From contig NZ_BSNY01000053.1 of assembly GCF_030160235.1 (NCBI RefSeq), forward strand, positions 62,001-126,000: DNA of 64,000 nt. The letters are read 5' to 3'. The DNA is from Mesorhizobium huakuii (GTDB lineage: Bacteria > Pseudomonadota > Alphaproteobacteria > Rhizobiales > Rhizobiaceae). Positions 43,535 to 52,557 of this stretch are shown here, one piece after another. The stretch's first letter is position 1, and each line of letters begins with the position of its first letter. The notes under the pieces were generated by a model. It was not told the origin of the DNA and made no database searches. It was given only the letters and a program-made list of their open reading frames with translations. The position numbers and the translations under genes are program-made.

Positions 43535-43942
43535 TCAGGCATTTTCCTGCGTCAGCGCGCGAAACCGCAGCAGCCCGTGATGCACAAGGAGATCCTCGTC
43601 GTAACGGGCCTCGGTGAATTCAAGCGACAACCGCGTCTTGCCGCGCCGGCCGACCACCAGTGCGGCGTTGGCAAGGCGGGCCTTTATGGCGGCCATGATG
43701 GCAAGGGTTTCGTCCTCACCATGGGCTTTCGACCAAACATGCAGCGTAATCAACTGATCGTCGTCATTCTCGGCGCCGGTGTCCCAGTCAAAGGCGCTGG
43801 TCTGACCAAAGGTCACATAGGGAAAAGCGGCATTTTCCGTCGCCCGCTCGAGCAGTCCGGCGCCGCCGAGCAGCGCGGACAGCGACTTGTCGCTTTTGAG
43901 CCTTAGAAAAAGTGCCTGCAGCAAATCGCCGGGCGCGGTCAT
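43535..43942 (-). CDS. DUF3168 phage-tail/GTA-type protein, solitary
   Basis: 135 residues. LLQALFLRLKSDKSLSALLG, YVTFGQTSAFDWDTGAEN, LHVWSKAHGEDETLAIMAAI and RYDEDLLVHHGLLRFRALT match the DUF3168 pattern of prophage and gene-transfer-agent tail-completion proteins. The ATG at 43942 follows GGGGGACGA. No capsid, portal, terminase or tail gene is adjacent; the neighbours are feuN and an amidase. It may be a relict, a displaced GTA gene, or a protein with a different role. No signs of degeneration in the frame. Confidence 0.8.
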   Translation of the reverse strand: MTAPGDLLQALFLRLKSDKSLSALLGGAGLLERATENAAFPYVTFGQTSAFDWDTGAENDDDQLITLHVWSKAHGEDETLAIMAAIKARLANAALVVGRRGKTRLSLEFTEARYDEDLLVHHGLLRFRALTQENA

Positions 43943-44141
43943 TTGTCGTCCCCCCTCGCCTGTCATGCCTTGTGCAAGCGGTTCGTCATACTGGCAAATT
44001 CACGCGCGGCGTACCCGCTCGTCAAGCCTGCGCCATATCGCATGATTCGCCTCGGCGCGATGATGAACGCCGATGATCCCGAAAATACGACTCTGTTATG
44101 AACGGATTGCCATGCCGGACAACCCTGCAGGACCAATCTGC

Positions 44142-45335
44142 TCAGCCGGCATGTTGCCCGAGCGCCTTGCGACAAAGGGACAGCAGAGCCATGTCGGAAT
44201 TGTCAGGACCAAGGATCGAAATTCCGAACGGCAGCCTCTCCACCTCGGCGATCGGCATCGATATCTGCGGCAAGCCGCTCAGCCCCGCCGAGCAAAGCAT
44301 CGAAATCGAACGGCCCCGGTAGGCCTCAAGCCCCTCTCCGGCCATGCCCAACGGCAAGGCGACCGAAGGGGCGGTTGGGAAGACCAGCGCGGCTCCCGAG
44401 CCAACCAGTGACGACAGCCGGTCTTGTATCGCGGCTTTCGCGGCAAGAGCCGCTTCGTAGTCGGCGTTCGACACCCCCTCTGCCCAGTCGAAGCGCTCAC
44501 GCACCCCCTCGCCGAAGGCCGGTCGATGCTCGGTGATCCAGGCACCGTGATCGGACCAGGCTTCGTAGGCCTGGATGGTGCGAAAGGTCGGCCGCCAGGC
44601 ATCAAACCCCTCCGGCGCGACCCGGACCTCGCCCGCGATATCGATGATGCGGAACAGTCGCTCGAGCGCATCTTCAAAGACGCGGCGCTCGGCATAACCC
44701 AGGACGTAACTGGCAATATCCGTCGCGACGACGAGGCGAGAGATCGGCGGTTGAATGGCGGGCTGCGGCAGCAGCAGCCTGGCCACGGCCTCGTAGACAT
44801 CGATGTCGCGCGCGAACCAGCCGACGGTGTCGAAGCTGCGCGCCAGCGGCTGCAGCCCGGCGGTGTCGATCAGTCCATGGGTTGGGCGCAGGCCGATCAG
44901 CCCGCAATAAGAGGCCGGCAGCCTGATCGAGCCGCCCGTATCGGTGCCGAGCGCAATATCGGCGAGGCCGGCCGCGACCGCCGCGGCCGAACCCGAGGAC
45001 GATCCGCCCGGGATGCGGCCCGGCGCGCGCGGATTCACCGGGGTGCCGTAATGCGGGTTCTCGCCATTCATCGAATAGGCGAACTCGTCGGTATGGGTCT
45101 TGCCGACAAACCGGGCGCCTGCATCCAACAATGTCTGCACCACCGGCGCCGTGTCGGGCCTGCCGCCGCTCCAGTCGCGCCGCAGCGGATGGCCGCCGCC
45201 AGTGGGATAGCCGGCGACGTCGTAGAGATCCTTCACCGCCAGCGTCAGGCCGGCGAGCGGCCCGCTTGCGGCCGAAGCAATCGGAATTGGCGGGTAATCC
45301 ACGAAAGCCCCGACAGGATCAGTCCGCAGCAGCAT
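44142..45335 (-). CDS. Amidase-signature family amidase
   Basis: 397 residues. The Ser-cisSer-Lys triad is visible: Lys35 (LTLAVKDLYD), Ser112 (PGGSSSGSAA) and nucleophile Ser136 (GTDTGGSIRLPA). It is shorter than GatA (about 490 aa) and stands alone, so it is a metabolic amidase hydrolysing a small amide to acid and ammonia rather than the tRNA amidotransferase. FVGKTHTDEFAYSMNGENPHYG is typical of this smaller group. The ATG at 45335 follows GCGAGGCG. It is divergent from the GntR regulator, with an AT-rich shared promoter region. Confidence 0.9.
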   Translation of the reverse strand: MLLRTDPVGAFVDYPPIPIASAASGPLAGLTLAVKDLYDVAGYPTGGGHPLRRDWSGGRPDTAPVVQTLLDAGARFVGKTHTDEFAYSMNGENPHYGTPVNPRAPGRIPGGSSSGSAAAVAAGLADIALGTDTGGSIRLPASYCGLIGLRPTHGLIDTAGLQPLARSFDTVGWFARDIDVYEAVARLLLPQPAIQPPISRLVVATDIASYVLGYAERRVFEDALERLFRIIDIAGEVRVAPEGFDAWRPTFRTIQAYEAWSDHGAWITEHRPAFGEGVRERFDWAEGVSNADYEAALAAKAAIQDRLSSLVGSGAALVFPTAPSVALPLGMAGEGLEAYRGRSISMLCSAGLSGLPQISMPIAEVERLPFGISILGPDNSDMALLSLCRKALGQHAG

Positions 45336-45394
45336 CGACGCCTCGCAGCTAAAATTTTTGTCACCGCATATTCAAAGCGTCCAATCCGCCAAAA

Positions 45395-45410
45395 TCCCAA
45401 AATTTCGGGA
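45395..45410. promoter_or_regulatory. Near-palindrome in the AT-rich amidase/GntR divergent region
   Basis: TCCCAAAATTTCGGGA is symmetrical except for one base pair. It lies in the 294-bp gap between the amidase (minus) and the GntR gene (plus). The stretch 45480-45560 is the most AT-rich in the window and should hold the promoters. The palindrome is a candidate operator. Confidence 0.35.
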
Positions 45411-45629
45411 ATCTTGCCGTCTGCGGCCGCTGGATATCCATATTTGGAAACATGCCTGGCCGCAAACTGAAATTTTAGTATGGCATCTTAAAAAATTAAT
45501 ATGCAATAAAACCAATATAATAACTCCATCATCATTGCTCAATTTTCAAAAAATGACGAAAATCAGCTTGATTGCCCTGGCCGTTGGTGCTTAGCCTATG
45601 GCCACTGACCCCCAGCAAAGGGCATCGGA

Positions 45630-46331
45630 ATGGCTGCAAATGAAGATGACGATGACGTGGTGGTCGACGCTTCGGTTCGCCGGAGCCGCGCCGAATTCGT
45701 GTTCGAAGCGCTGCTGAAGACGATCGTGCGGGTCGACCGCCGGCCGGGCGATCTGCTGCTCAAGGACGACATCGCCAGGGAGCTTGGCGTGTCACGCCAG
45801 CCGGTGACCGATGCGATCAACCGGCTGGCCGGTCTGGGGCTGGTCACGGTGATCCCGCAGGTCAATTCCTACGTCTCGCGCATTTCACCGGCCGACGTCA
45901 TCGAAAGCTCGTTCCTGCGCAGCGCCGTCGAGGCGCAAATCGTGCATGAACTCGCGTCGCATCCGAAAGCCGCGATCGTGACGGCGCTGCGCAACCAGCT
46001 TCTGGAGCAGGTGCAGCTTGTCGCCGCCGGCAACGTCGACGGCTTCCACGAGGCGGATGACGCTTTCCACCGCATGCTCGCGCAACTCGCGGGACTGCCG
46101 GGGCTCTGGGACCAGATCGCGGCGGCGCGGCTGCATCTGGTGCGTGTGCGCCGGCTCGGCCTGCCGCGTCCCGGTCGCCTGGCCATCTCCTACGCCGAGC
46201 ACTCGATGGTGGTCGACGAAATCGAGGCGGGACGGCCGCGCAAGGCGGCCAACACCATCGCCCATCACATCCGCTACAACGAAGGCGAATTGCGTCGCCT
46301 CCAGAAGGACTTACCGCAATATTTTCTTTGA
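45630..46331 (+). CDS. GntR-family (FCD/FadR subfamily) regulator
   Basis: 233 residues. The N-terminal winged helix (FVFEALLKTIVRVDRRPGDLL, LKDDIARELGVSRQPVTDAI) is followed by a helical FCD domain with likely metal ligands in EADDAFHRML and in the later histidines of YAEHSMVVDEI and ANTIAHHIR. FCD regulators typically respond to sugar acids or other carboxylates. It is the first gene of a same-strand run with a sugar-type ABC transporter, an aldehyde dehydrogenase and a hydratase, so it probably represses that operon; the binding-protein gene follows after 49 bases. Confidence 0.9.
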   Translation: MAANEDDDDVVVDASVRRSRAEFVFEALLKTIVRVDRRPGDLLLKDDIARELGVSRQPVTDAINRLAGLGLVTVIPQVNSYVSRISPADVIESSFLRSAVEAQIVHELASHPKAAIVTALRNQLLEQVQLVAAGNVDGFHEADDAFHRMLAQLAGLPGLWDQIAAARLHLVRVRRLGLPRPGRLAISYAEHSMVVDEIEAGRPRKAANTIAHHIRYNEGELRRLQKDLPQYFL

Positions 46332-46380
46332 AAAACTGCAGCGGAATCAACCGCTCAGGGGAACATTACGGAGAACACTC

Positions 46381-47523
46381 GTGACCAGATCGTCTCGCCT
46401 TCGTCCACTAGCGCTTGCCTTCTTGCTGTCGGCCGCACCGATAGCGGCCTTCGCCGCCGATCTGCCGCCCGAAGCCGCCGCGCTGATGGTGCCGCTGCCT
46501 TTGTCGCCAACCGGCCAGCCGGTGGTCGGCTTCCCCGATGGCGCGCCGGCCAGCCCAGCCGCATCACTGACCTTCACCGCCAACGAGTTGGCAAACCTCA
46601 AGGCCGGCAATTTCACCGCCGGCATCGCCATGCAGGCAATGGACTCGCCGTGGAACACTTTGCAGGTCGAGGCGCTGAAGAAGACGCTCGATGAATACGG
46701 CATCAAGGTCGTGGCGGTCACCGACGCCAAGCAGGCGCCGACCGCCCAGGCCGATCAGCTCGAAGGCATGATCGCGCAGAAGGTCAATCTGATCTTTTCG
46801 GTGCCGATCGACCCCAAGGGCCAGGCCGACACCTACAAGCGGGTGTCCGAAAGCGGCGTGAAGATCGTGTTCATGGACAACGTCGCCTACGGCATGGCGC
46901 CGGGCAAAGACTATGTCACCGTGGTCGCCTCCGACAACGAGCAGAACGCGGTGTTCGCCACCGATGAGCTTATCAAGGCGATCGGCGGCAAGGGCGAAGT
47001 CGGCCTGATGACCTATATCCAGGAATCCTATTATTCGATCGCGGCACGTGTCGCCGGCTTCGAGAAGTCGGTCGCGGCCCATCCTGGTGTGACCGTGGCG
47101 GCGCGCGAAAAATTCACCCAGCCGCGCGAAGCCTATGACAAGGCCGTCGCCATGCTCACGGCGCATCCCGACATCAAGGGCATCTTCGCGGTGTGGGGCG
47201 ACCCTGCCATGCAGACGCTGGCCGGCGCAGAATCGCTCGGCCGCAACGACCTCGTCGTCACCACCAACGATCTCGGCCCGGACAGCGCGCTCTACATTGC
47301 CCGCGACCAGATCATCGCCATCGGCGCGCAACTGCCCTACGATCTCGGCATAGCCGAAGCCCAGGCGGGTGCTGCCGCACTGCTCGGCAAGCAGGTGCCG
47401 CCTTACATCTCGCTGCCTTCGCTGCGGGTGAAGAAGGCCAATCTCTTGTCGGCGCTGAAGCAAGTGACCAAGCAGGACGTGCCGGACGATGTCGTCAAGG
47501 CCTGCGCCGGCGCCTGCTACTGA
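46381..47523 (+). CDS. Sugar-type ABC transporter substrate-binding protein
   Basis: 380 residues. GTG start at 46381 with GGAG upstream. The signal peptide (PLALAFLLSAAPIAAFAAD) is followed by a type-I (ribose/xylose-binding-like) fold: NFTAGIAMQAMDSPWNTLQVEAL, DQLEGMIAQKVNLIFSVPIDPKG, VTVVASDNEQNAVFATDEL and FAVWGDPAMQTLAGAES. It captures a carbohydrate or related ligand for the adjacent ATPase and permease. The longer ATG-led frame starts inside the GntR gene and is artefactual. The AldA-type enzyme downstream hints at a deoxysugar or aldehyde-yielding substrate. Confidence 0.9.
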   Translation: MTRSSRLRPLALAFLLSAAPIAAFAADLPPEAAALMVPLPLSPTGQPVVGFPDGAPASPAASLTFTANELANLKAGNFTAGIAMQAMDSPWNTLQVEALKKTLDEYGIKVVAVTDAKQAPTAQADQLEGMIAQKVNLIFSVPIDPKGQADTYKRVSESGVKIVFMDNVAYGMAPGKDYVTVVASDNEQNAVFATDELIKAIGGKGEVGLMTYIQESYYSIAARVAGFEKSVAAHPGVTVAAREKFTQPREAYDKAVAMLTAHPDIKGIFAVWGDPAMQTLAGAESLGRNDLVVTTNDLGPDSALYIARDQIIAIGAQLPYDLGIAEAQAGAAALLGKQVPPYISLPSLRVKKANLLSALKQVTKQDVPDDVVKACAGACY

Positions 47524-47587
47524 TCTGATCCCGGGCGGCGGGTCGACCCGCCGCCCATACCGCATACCGCCTCTTTCGGGAACCGCC

Positions 47588-49121
47588 ATGTCCGCTGCCG
47601 ACAATCCCCTGCCCGCGCTGGTTTCCATGCGCGGCATCGTCAAGCGGTTCGGCGCCAACATCGTGCTGCGCATTGTCGATTTCGACGTCCGGGCGGGCGA
47701 GGTCCACGCGCTGCTTGGCGAGAACGGTGCCGGCAAATCGACGCTGATGAAGGTGCTGCTTGGCATCCACAAGCCCGACGAAGGCACGATCCTGGTGCTC
47801 GGCGAACCGTTGACCTCGACATCGACGCGCGCGCGCCTCGAGGCCGGCGTGGCGATGATCTTCCAGGAGTTGAGCCTGGTGCCGGCGATGAGCGTCGCCG
47901 ACAATCTGTTTCTCGGCCGCGAGCCGATGCTGTTCGGCGGCCGCATCGACCGCCGCCGCATCCGGCGCGAGGCCACCGACCTGATCGCAAGACAGGGTTT
48001 TGCGCTCGATCCGGACGCCCGCATCGAGGACCTGCCGTTCGCGGCGCGCCAGCAGGTGGAAATCCTCAAGGCACTGTCGCGCGGCGCCTCGGTGATCGTC
48101 ATGGACGAACCGACCTCCTCGCTCACCGTGCGCGAGGAAGAGGTGCTGCACGCCACCATCGCCCAGTTGCGCGCCGCCGGTATCGGCATCGTCTATATCA
48201 GCCATCGCATGTCGGAGATCTTTCGTGTAGCCGACCGGCTGAGCGTCATCAAGGACGGCCAGATCCAGGGACCGTTCGCCACCGACCAGATCACCATACC
48301 GGAAGTGTCGCGGCTGATGGCGCGCTCCGCCTCGGTCGTGGTGATGAAGCCGAAAGCCCGGCGCGAACCTGGCGAAATCGTTTTCGAGGTCGTTGGGCTG
48401 AGCACGGCACGGAAGCTGCGCGATATCGGCCTAGCCGTGCGCGCCGGCGAGATCGTCGGCATAGCCGGCCTTGTCGGCAGCGGCCGCTCGACGCTCGCCA
48501 AGGCGCTGTTCGGGCTGATCCCGGATGCGCGCGGCGATGTGCGGCTTGGCGGCAGCGAGATCGGCGCACTGGCGACGCCGCCGCGCATCCGTGCCGGCAT
48601 GGCGCTGGTGCCGGAGGATCGCCGCGCCGAAGGCGCTGGTCGCCCAGCACAGCCTGGCCGCCAATGTGGCGCTGCCCAATCTTGCCGAACTGACGTCGCG
48701 CTGGCCGGGCGTCCTGTCATGGCGACGCGAGACCGACATGTTCCTCGGTTTTCGCGATGCGCTGCACATTGCCTGCCGCGAGCCGGGCCAGCCGGCCTCG
48801 GAACTGTCCGGCGGCAACCAGCAGAAGGTGGTTTTCGCAAAATGGTTCGCCAGCAATCCAAAACTGCTGATCCTCGACGAGCCAACGGCGGGTGTCGACG
48901 TCAACGCCAAGGCGGAGATGCGGGCGCTGGTGCAGCAGGCCGCCGAAAAGGGCATGGCGGTGCTGCTGATCACCTCGGAGCTCGATGAACTCGCAGGTCT
49001 CGCCGACCGGCTGATCTATATGGTCGACGGCCGGCTGGTGGCGAGCGAGGCCACGGCGCACGGCGAGGAAGAAATCCGCACCGTGCTGCAGCAACTCGCC
49101 ATCACACACGAGGCCGCATGA
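47588..49121 (+). pseudogene. Sugar ABC transporter ATP-binding protein, interrupted by a frameshift
   Basis: Two-domain (RbsA/XylG-type) ATPase. Domain 1 is intact: Walker A GENGAGKST, FAARQQVEILKALSRG, MDEPTSSL. Domain 2 starts in the same frame (GLVGSGRSTLAKALFG, ALVPEDRRAEG) but near 48632-48640 the reading shifts by one base. The rest (LVAQHSLAANVALPNL, ELSGGNQQKVVFAKW, LLILDEPTAGVD, to the stop at 49121) is in the next frame. Dropping one G near 48635 restores EGLVAQ, the family consensus. Uncorrected, the first frame runs on as nonsense to 48988. It is either a sequencing error or a true disruption. The stop overlaps the permease ATG (ATGA), as in an intact operon. Confidence 0.85.
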
Positions 49122-50107
49122 CCAACTCGATCCTGACCTCAAGCCCGATCGCGGCTGTGACGGCTGCCGGACGCGCCTTCGGGTGGCAGAAAGCCAAACG
49201 CCTGGCGCGCGACCACATCACCTTCATCGTCTTCGGGCTGATCACGCTGTTCTTCATCCTGCATGCGCCCAACTTCGCCTCGCTGGCGACGGCAAACGCC
49301 ATCGGCCGCATCACCGCCGTGGTCTCGATCATGGCGGTCGGCATGACCATGGTGATCATGTGCCGCGAGATCGACCTGTCGGTCGGCGCCCTGGCCAGTC
49401 TTTCGGCCATGGTCGGCGCCATGCTGATGCAGACCGGCATCGCGCCATGGCTGTCGATTCCGGTCATGACGGCCTTCGGGGCGCTGATCGGACTGGTCAA
49501 CGGCCTGATCGTCACCCGGTTGCGCATCCCCTCCTTCCTGGTGACGCTGGGCATGCTCAGCATCCTGTCCGGTACGGCACTGACGCTGACCGATTCACTG
49601 CCGGTGCCGATCGGTGACCGGACGCTGGGCAAGATCATGGCCAATGGCACGCTGATCGGCCTGCCGGCGGCGGTGTGGTGGACGGTGGCGTTCGCGCTGG
49701 CCGGCATCTACGTGTTGCATCTCTCGGTGATCGGCAGGCAGATGGCGGCAACCGGCGGCAATGAGGCAGCGGCACGGTTTTCCGGTATCGACGTCGACCG
49801 GGCCAAGTTGGTGGCCTTCGCCGTCTGCGGCGCCTGCGCCTCGTTCGCGGGCTATATGCTGGCGGCGCGCGCCTCGGCCGGCAACCCGAGCGTCGGAGTC
49901 GGGCTCGAGCTCAACGTCATCGCCGCGGTCATCATCGGCGGCACCAGCCTGTTCGGCGGCCGCGGCTCGGTGATCGGCTCGGTGATCGGCGCCATCTTCA
50001 TCGGCATCCTGGCCTTCGGCCTGGTGGTGATTGGCCTTTCGACGACCATCCAGGAGATCGTCAAGGGCGTCATCATCATCGTTGCCGTCTCGTTGAACCG
50101 GAGATAA
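49118..50107 (+). CDS. Sugar ABC transporter permease (RbsC-like)
   Basis: 329 residues with about nine or ten membrane helices. The conserved BPD-type segment VIIGGTSLFGGRGSVIGSVIGA and the EIDLSVGALASLSAM motif are typical of RbsC/XylH permeases. Other helices include ITFIVFGLITLFFILHAPNF and FLVTLGMLSILSGTAL. It forms the membrane channel with the adjacent ATPase and receives substrate from the binding protein. Its start overlaps the ATPase stop by four bases. It is intact, unlike the ATPase. Confidence 0.93.
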   Translation: MTNSILTSSPIAAVTAAGRAFGWQKAKRLARDHITFIVFGLITLFFILHAPNFASLATANAIGRITAVVSIMAVGMTMVIMCREIDLSVGALASLSAMVGAMLMQTGIAPWLSIPVMTAFGALIGLVNGLIVTRLRIPSFLVTLGMLSILSGTALTLTDSLPVPIGDRTLGKIMANGTLIGLPAAVWWTVAFALAGIYVLHLSVIGRQMAATGGNEAAARFSGIDVDRAKLVAFAVCGACASFAGYMLAARASAGNPSVGVGLELNVIAAVIIGGTSLFGGRGSVIGSVIGAIFIGILAFGLVVIGLSTTIQEIVKGVIIIVAVSLNRR

Positions 50108-50112
50108 CCGCC

Positions 50113-51570
50113 ATGACCGCGCAAACCGGGCTGCCGATCGAAGGCAGGATGTATATTGGCGGCCACTGGACATCAGGCCGGGCGACGCGCGCGATGGCCG
50201 TATACAGCCCGGCCACGGAAGAGCTGGTCGGCTCCGTCCCGGAAGGTGCCGCGGGCGACGCCGAAGACGCGCTGAGGGCGGCCCGCGCCGCCCAACCGGG
50301 CTGGGCAGCGCTGCCACCGATCGAACGGGCTCGGCTGTTGCGTCGGCTTTGCGCCCTGCTGGAGCGCGATCGCGAAACCATTGCCCGGCTGATCACCCTG
50401 GAACAGGGCAAACCGATCGCCCAGGCGCGCGGCGAAGTCGGCGGCGCCATCGGCTTCATCGAGTTCGCCGCCGAGAATGCCAGGCGCATCGAGGGCGACA
50501 TCATCCCCTCCGATACGGCGGGCGAGGAAATCTGGATCCGGCGCGTGCCCCATGGCGTGGTGGTCGGCCTGACCGCCTGGAACTATCCGGTGGCGCTGGC
50601 CGGCAGGAAGCTCGGCCCGGCGTTGGCGACGGGCAACACCATCGTGCTCAAATCGCACGAGCTGACGCCGCTTTCCCTGCTCGAGATCGGCCGGCTCTGC
50701 GAGGAAGCCGGCGTTCCGGCCGGCGTCGTCAACATCGTCAGCGGCCGTGGCCGCGAGGTCGGTGAGGCGCTGGTGCGCAGCCCGCTCTCCGATCTCGTCA
50801 CCATGACCGGCAGCGTGCGCGCCGGGCGCGAGATCTATGCCGCCGCCGCCAACAGCCTCAAGGTCATTCGCCTGGAACTGGGCGGCAAGGCGCCGTTCAT
50901 CGTCATGGACGACGCCGATATCGATGCCGCGGTGGATGCGGCGATCATTGCGCGCTTCACCAATTGCGGCCAGATCTGCACCTGCAACGAACGCATGTAC
51001 CTGCACGAGACCATCGCCGACCGGTTCCTCGACAGCTTCGTCGCGCGGGCAGCAGCGCTGCGGATCGGCAACCCGCTGGAGGCGGTCGATCTTGGCCCCA
51101 AGATCAGCCGGCCCGAACTCGACAAGGTCGAAACCATGGTGGCCGAGGCCGTGCGAGGCGGCGCGAAGCTGCTCACCGGCGGTCATCGGCCGAAGGGGGG
51201 CGCCTTTGCCAAGGGCCACTGGTTCGAGCCAACCGTCATGATGGCGCCTTCGAATACGGCGCCAATCATGCAGCAGGAGATTTTCGGGCCGGTCGTGCCG
51301 GTCATGCGCGTCGCCGATTTCGACGAAGCGCTGCGCCTGGCCAACGAGTCCGAATTCGGCCTCTCCGCCTATCTGTTCACCGGCAGTCTTAGCCGTGTCA
51401 TGCGCTTCAACCGCGAAAGTGCCTTCGGTGAGCTCTACATCAACCGCACCTGCGGCGAGATGGTCCAGGGTTTTCATTCCGGCTGGAAAAGCTCCGGCCT
51501 CGGCGGCGAGGACGGCAAATATGGCTTCGATGCCTATCTGCGCAAGAAGACTGCTTACGTCGTGGCTTGA
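50113..51570 (+). CDS. aldA: AldA-type aldehyde dehydrogenase
   Basis: 485 residues. Catalytic Cys289 lies in NCGQICTCNER and the general base Glu in LELGGKAPFIVMDDADID; the Rossmann segment is MTGSVRAGREIY. The C-terminal segments GELYINRTCGEMVQGFH, GWKSSGLGGEDGK and YL closely match E. coli AldA (lactaldehyde/glycolaldehyde dehydrogenase), more so than succinate-semialdehyde types. It oxidises an aldehyde to its acid with NAD(P). It starts 5 bases after the permease, so it belongs to the sugar operon and likely oxidises an aldehyde cleaved from the imported compound; the exact substrate is unknown. Confidence 0.88.
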   Translation: MTAQTGLPIEGRMYIGGHWTSGRATRAMAVYSPATEELVGSVPEGAAGDAEDALRAARAAQPGWAALPPIERARLLRRLCALLERDRETIARLITLEQGKPIAQARGEVGGAIGFIEFAAENARRIEGDIIPSDTAGEEIWIRRVPHGVVVGLTAWNYPVALAGRKLGPALATGNTIVLKSHELTPLSLLEIGRLCEEAGVPAGVVNIVSGRGREVGEALVRSPLSDLVTMTGSVRAGREIYAAAANSLKVIRLELGGKAPFIVMDDADIDAAVDAAIIARFTNCGQICTCNERMYLHETIADRFLDSFVARAAALRIGNPLEAVDLGPKISRPELDKVETMVAEAVRGGAKLLTGGHRPKGGAFAKGHWFEPTVMMAPSNTAPIMQQEIFGPVVPVMRVADFDEALRLANESEFGLSAYLFTGSLSRVMRFNRESAFGELYINRTCGEMVQGFHSGWKSSGLGGEDGKYGFDAYLRKKTAYVVA

Positions 51571-51747
51571 GCGGCCGTTGACCGTCCGCATCTCCCTTAT
51601 CCGCGTTGCGCCTGGCCATAGGCATGGCGAGCGGAACGTGAATGTGGACACTCGATTGCTGGTCACCTAAACCTTGCCTCAACCAGGCGGGTCCACATGA
51701 CGGAATGTTCTTCTGCTGGGCGCTTCCTTTGATTTCCGGAGGTGATG

Positions 51748-52536
51748 ATGCTCGACGCAGAGAAGGCCAGGGCCGCGTCTCGGTTGCTGGTCGGCCATTG
51801 GGACAACGGCACGCGTCTCGACGCCATACCCGAGGCGTTGCGCCCACAAACGCGGCTCGACGGCTACGCCATACAGTCGCGTGTGATGGATCGTTCGTCA
51901 GCGCCGCTTTTCGGTTGGAAGATTGCCGCGACCAGCCCTGCCGGACAAAGGCACATAAACGTGGATGGCCCGATGGCCGGGCGTCTTCTGGCCGAAAAAT
52001 CGGTCGAAGTTGGCGGGACCGTTTCCCTGGCGACGAGCAAGATGCGTGTGGCCGAGATCGAATTCGCCTTCCGCTTCGGCCGCCAATTGCCGCCTCGCCC
52101 GGAACCCTATGAAATCGCCGAGGTCATGGATGCCGTGGCGAGCCTGCACCCGGCAATCGAAATTCCGGACTCACGCTACAATGATTTCTGCGCCGTCGGG
52201 GCGGCGCAGCTCCTAGCCGACAATGCCTGTGCCAATCTGTTTGTCATCGGCGAGGCTGTCGTGGAGGATTGGCGCGACGTGAACCTCGCGGAGCACCCGG
52301 TGGTCGGTTTCGTTTCCGGCAAGTCGCGGCACGATGGATCGGGCGCGGCCGTGCTGGGCGACCCGCGTATCGCGCTCACATGGATCGTCAATGAACTGTC
52401 TGGGCTCGGCATAGCACTCGAGCCGGAACAGTTGGTGATTACAGGCACCTGCGTGACGCCGATCAGCGTCGAGGCAGGTGACGAAGTCATCGGCGATCTG
52501 GGCAGGTTCGGCCGCGTCTCGGTGCGGTTTGTCTAG
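51748..52536 (+). CDS. 2-keto-4-pentenoate hydratase/FAH-superfamily enzyme
   Basis: 262 residues. LFGWKIAATSPAGQRHINVDGP, VAEIEFAFRFGRQLPPR (the Glu pair expected to bind the divalent metal) and HPAIEIPDSRY match MhpD-like 2-keto-4-pentenoate hydratases and oxaloacrotonate decarboxylases of the fumarylacetoacetase superfamily. It acts on a 2-keto acid, probably late in the pathway of the preceding sugar operon, although a 177-bp gap separates it from aldA. GGAGG at 51738-51742 supports the third of three consecutive start codons (GTG, ATG, ATG 51748). Confidence 0.85.
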   Translation: MLDAEKARAASRLLVGHWDNGTRLDAIPEALRPQTRLDGYAIQSRVMDRSSAPLFGWKIAATSPAGQRHINVDGPMAGRLLAEKSVEVGGTVSLATSKMRVAEIEFAFRFGRQLPPRPEPYEIAEVMDAVASLHPAIEIPDSRYNDFCAVGAAQLLADNACANLFVIGEAVVEDWRDVNLAEHPVVGFVSGKSRHDGSGAAVLGDPRIALTWIVNELSGLGIALEPEQLVITGTCVTPISVEAGDEVIGDLGRFGRVSVRFV

Positions 52537-52557
52537 TGCCCGCGACGGCGGCGGCCC

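Noticed and set aside
44142-45335. GatA subunit of the tRNA amidotransferase
   Set aside because: Too short, no gatB/gatC nearby and not in a gatCAB context; a metabolic amidase is more likely.
45358-45594. 78-codon ORF in the AT-rich gap
   Set aside because: No RBS, atypical codon usage and location in the probable promoter region.
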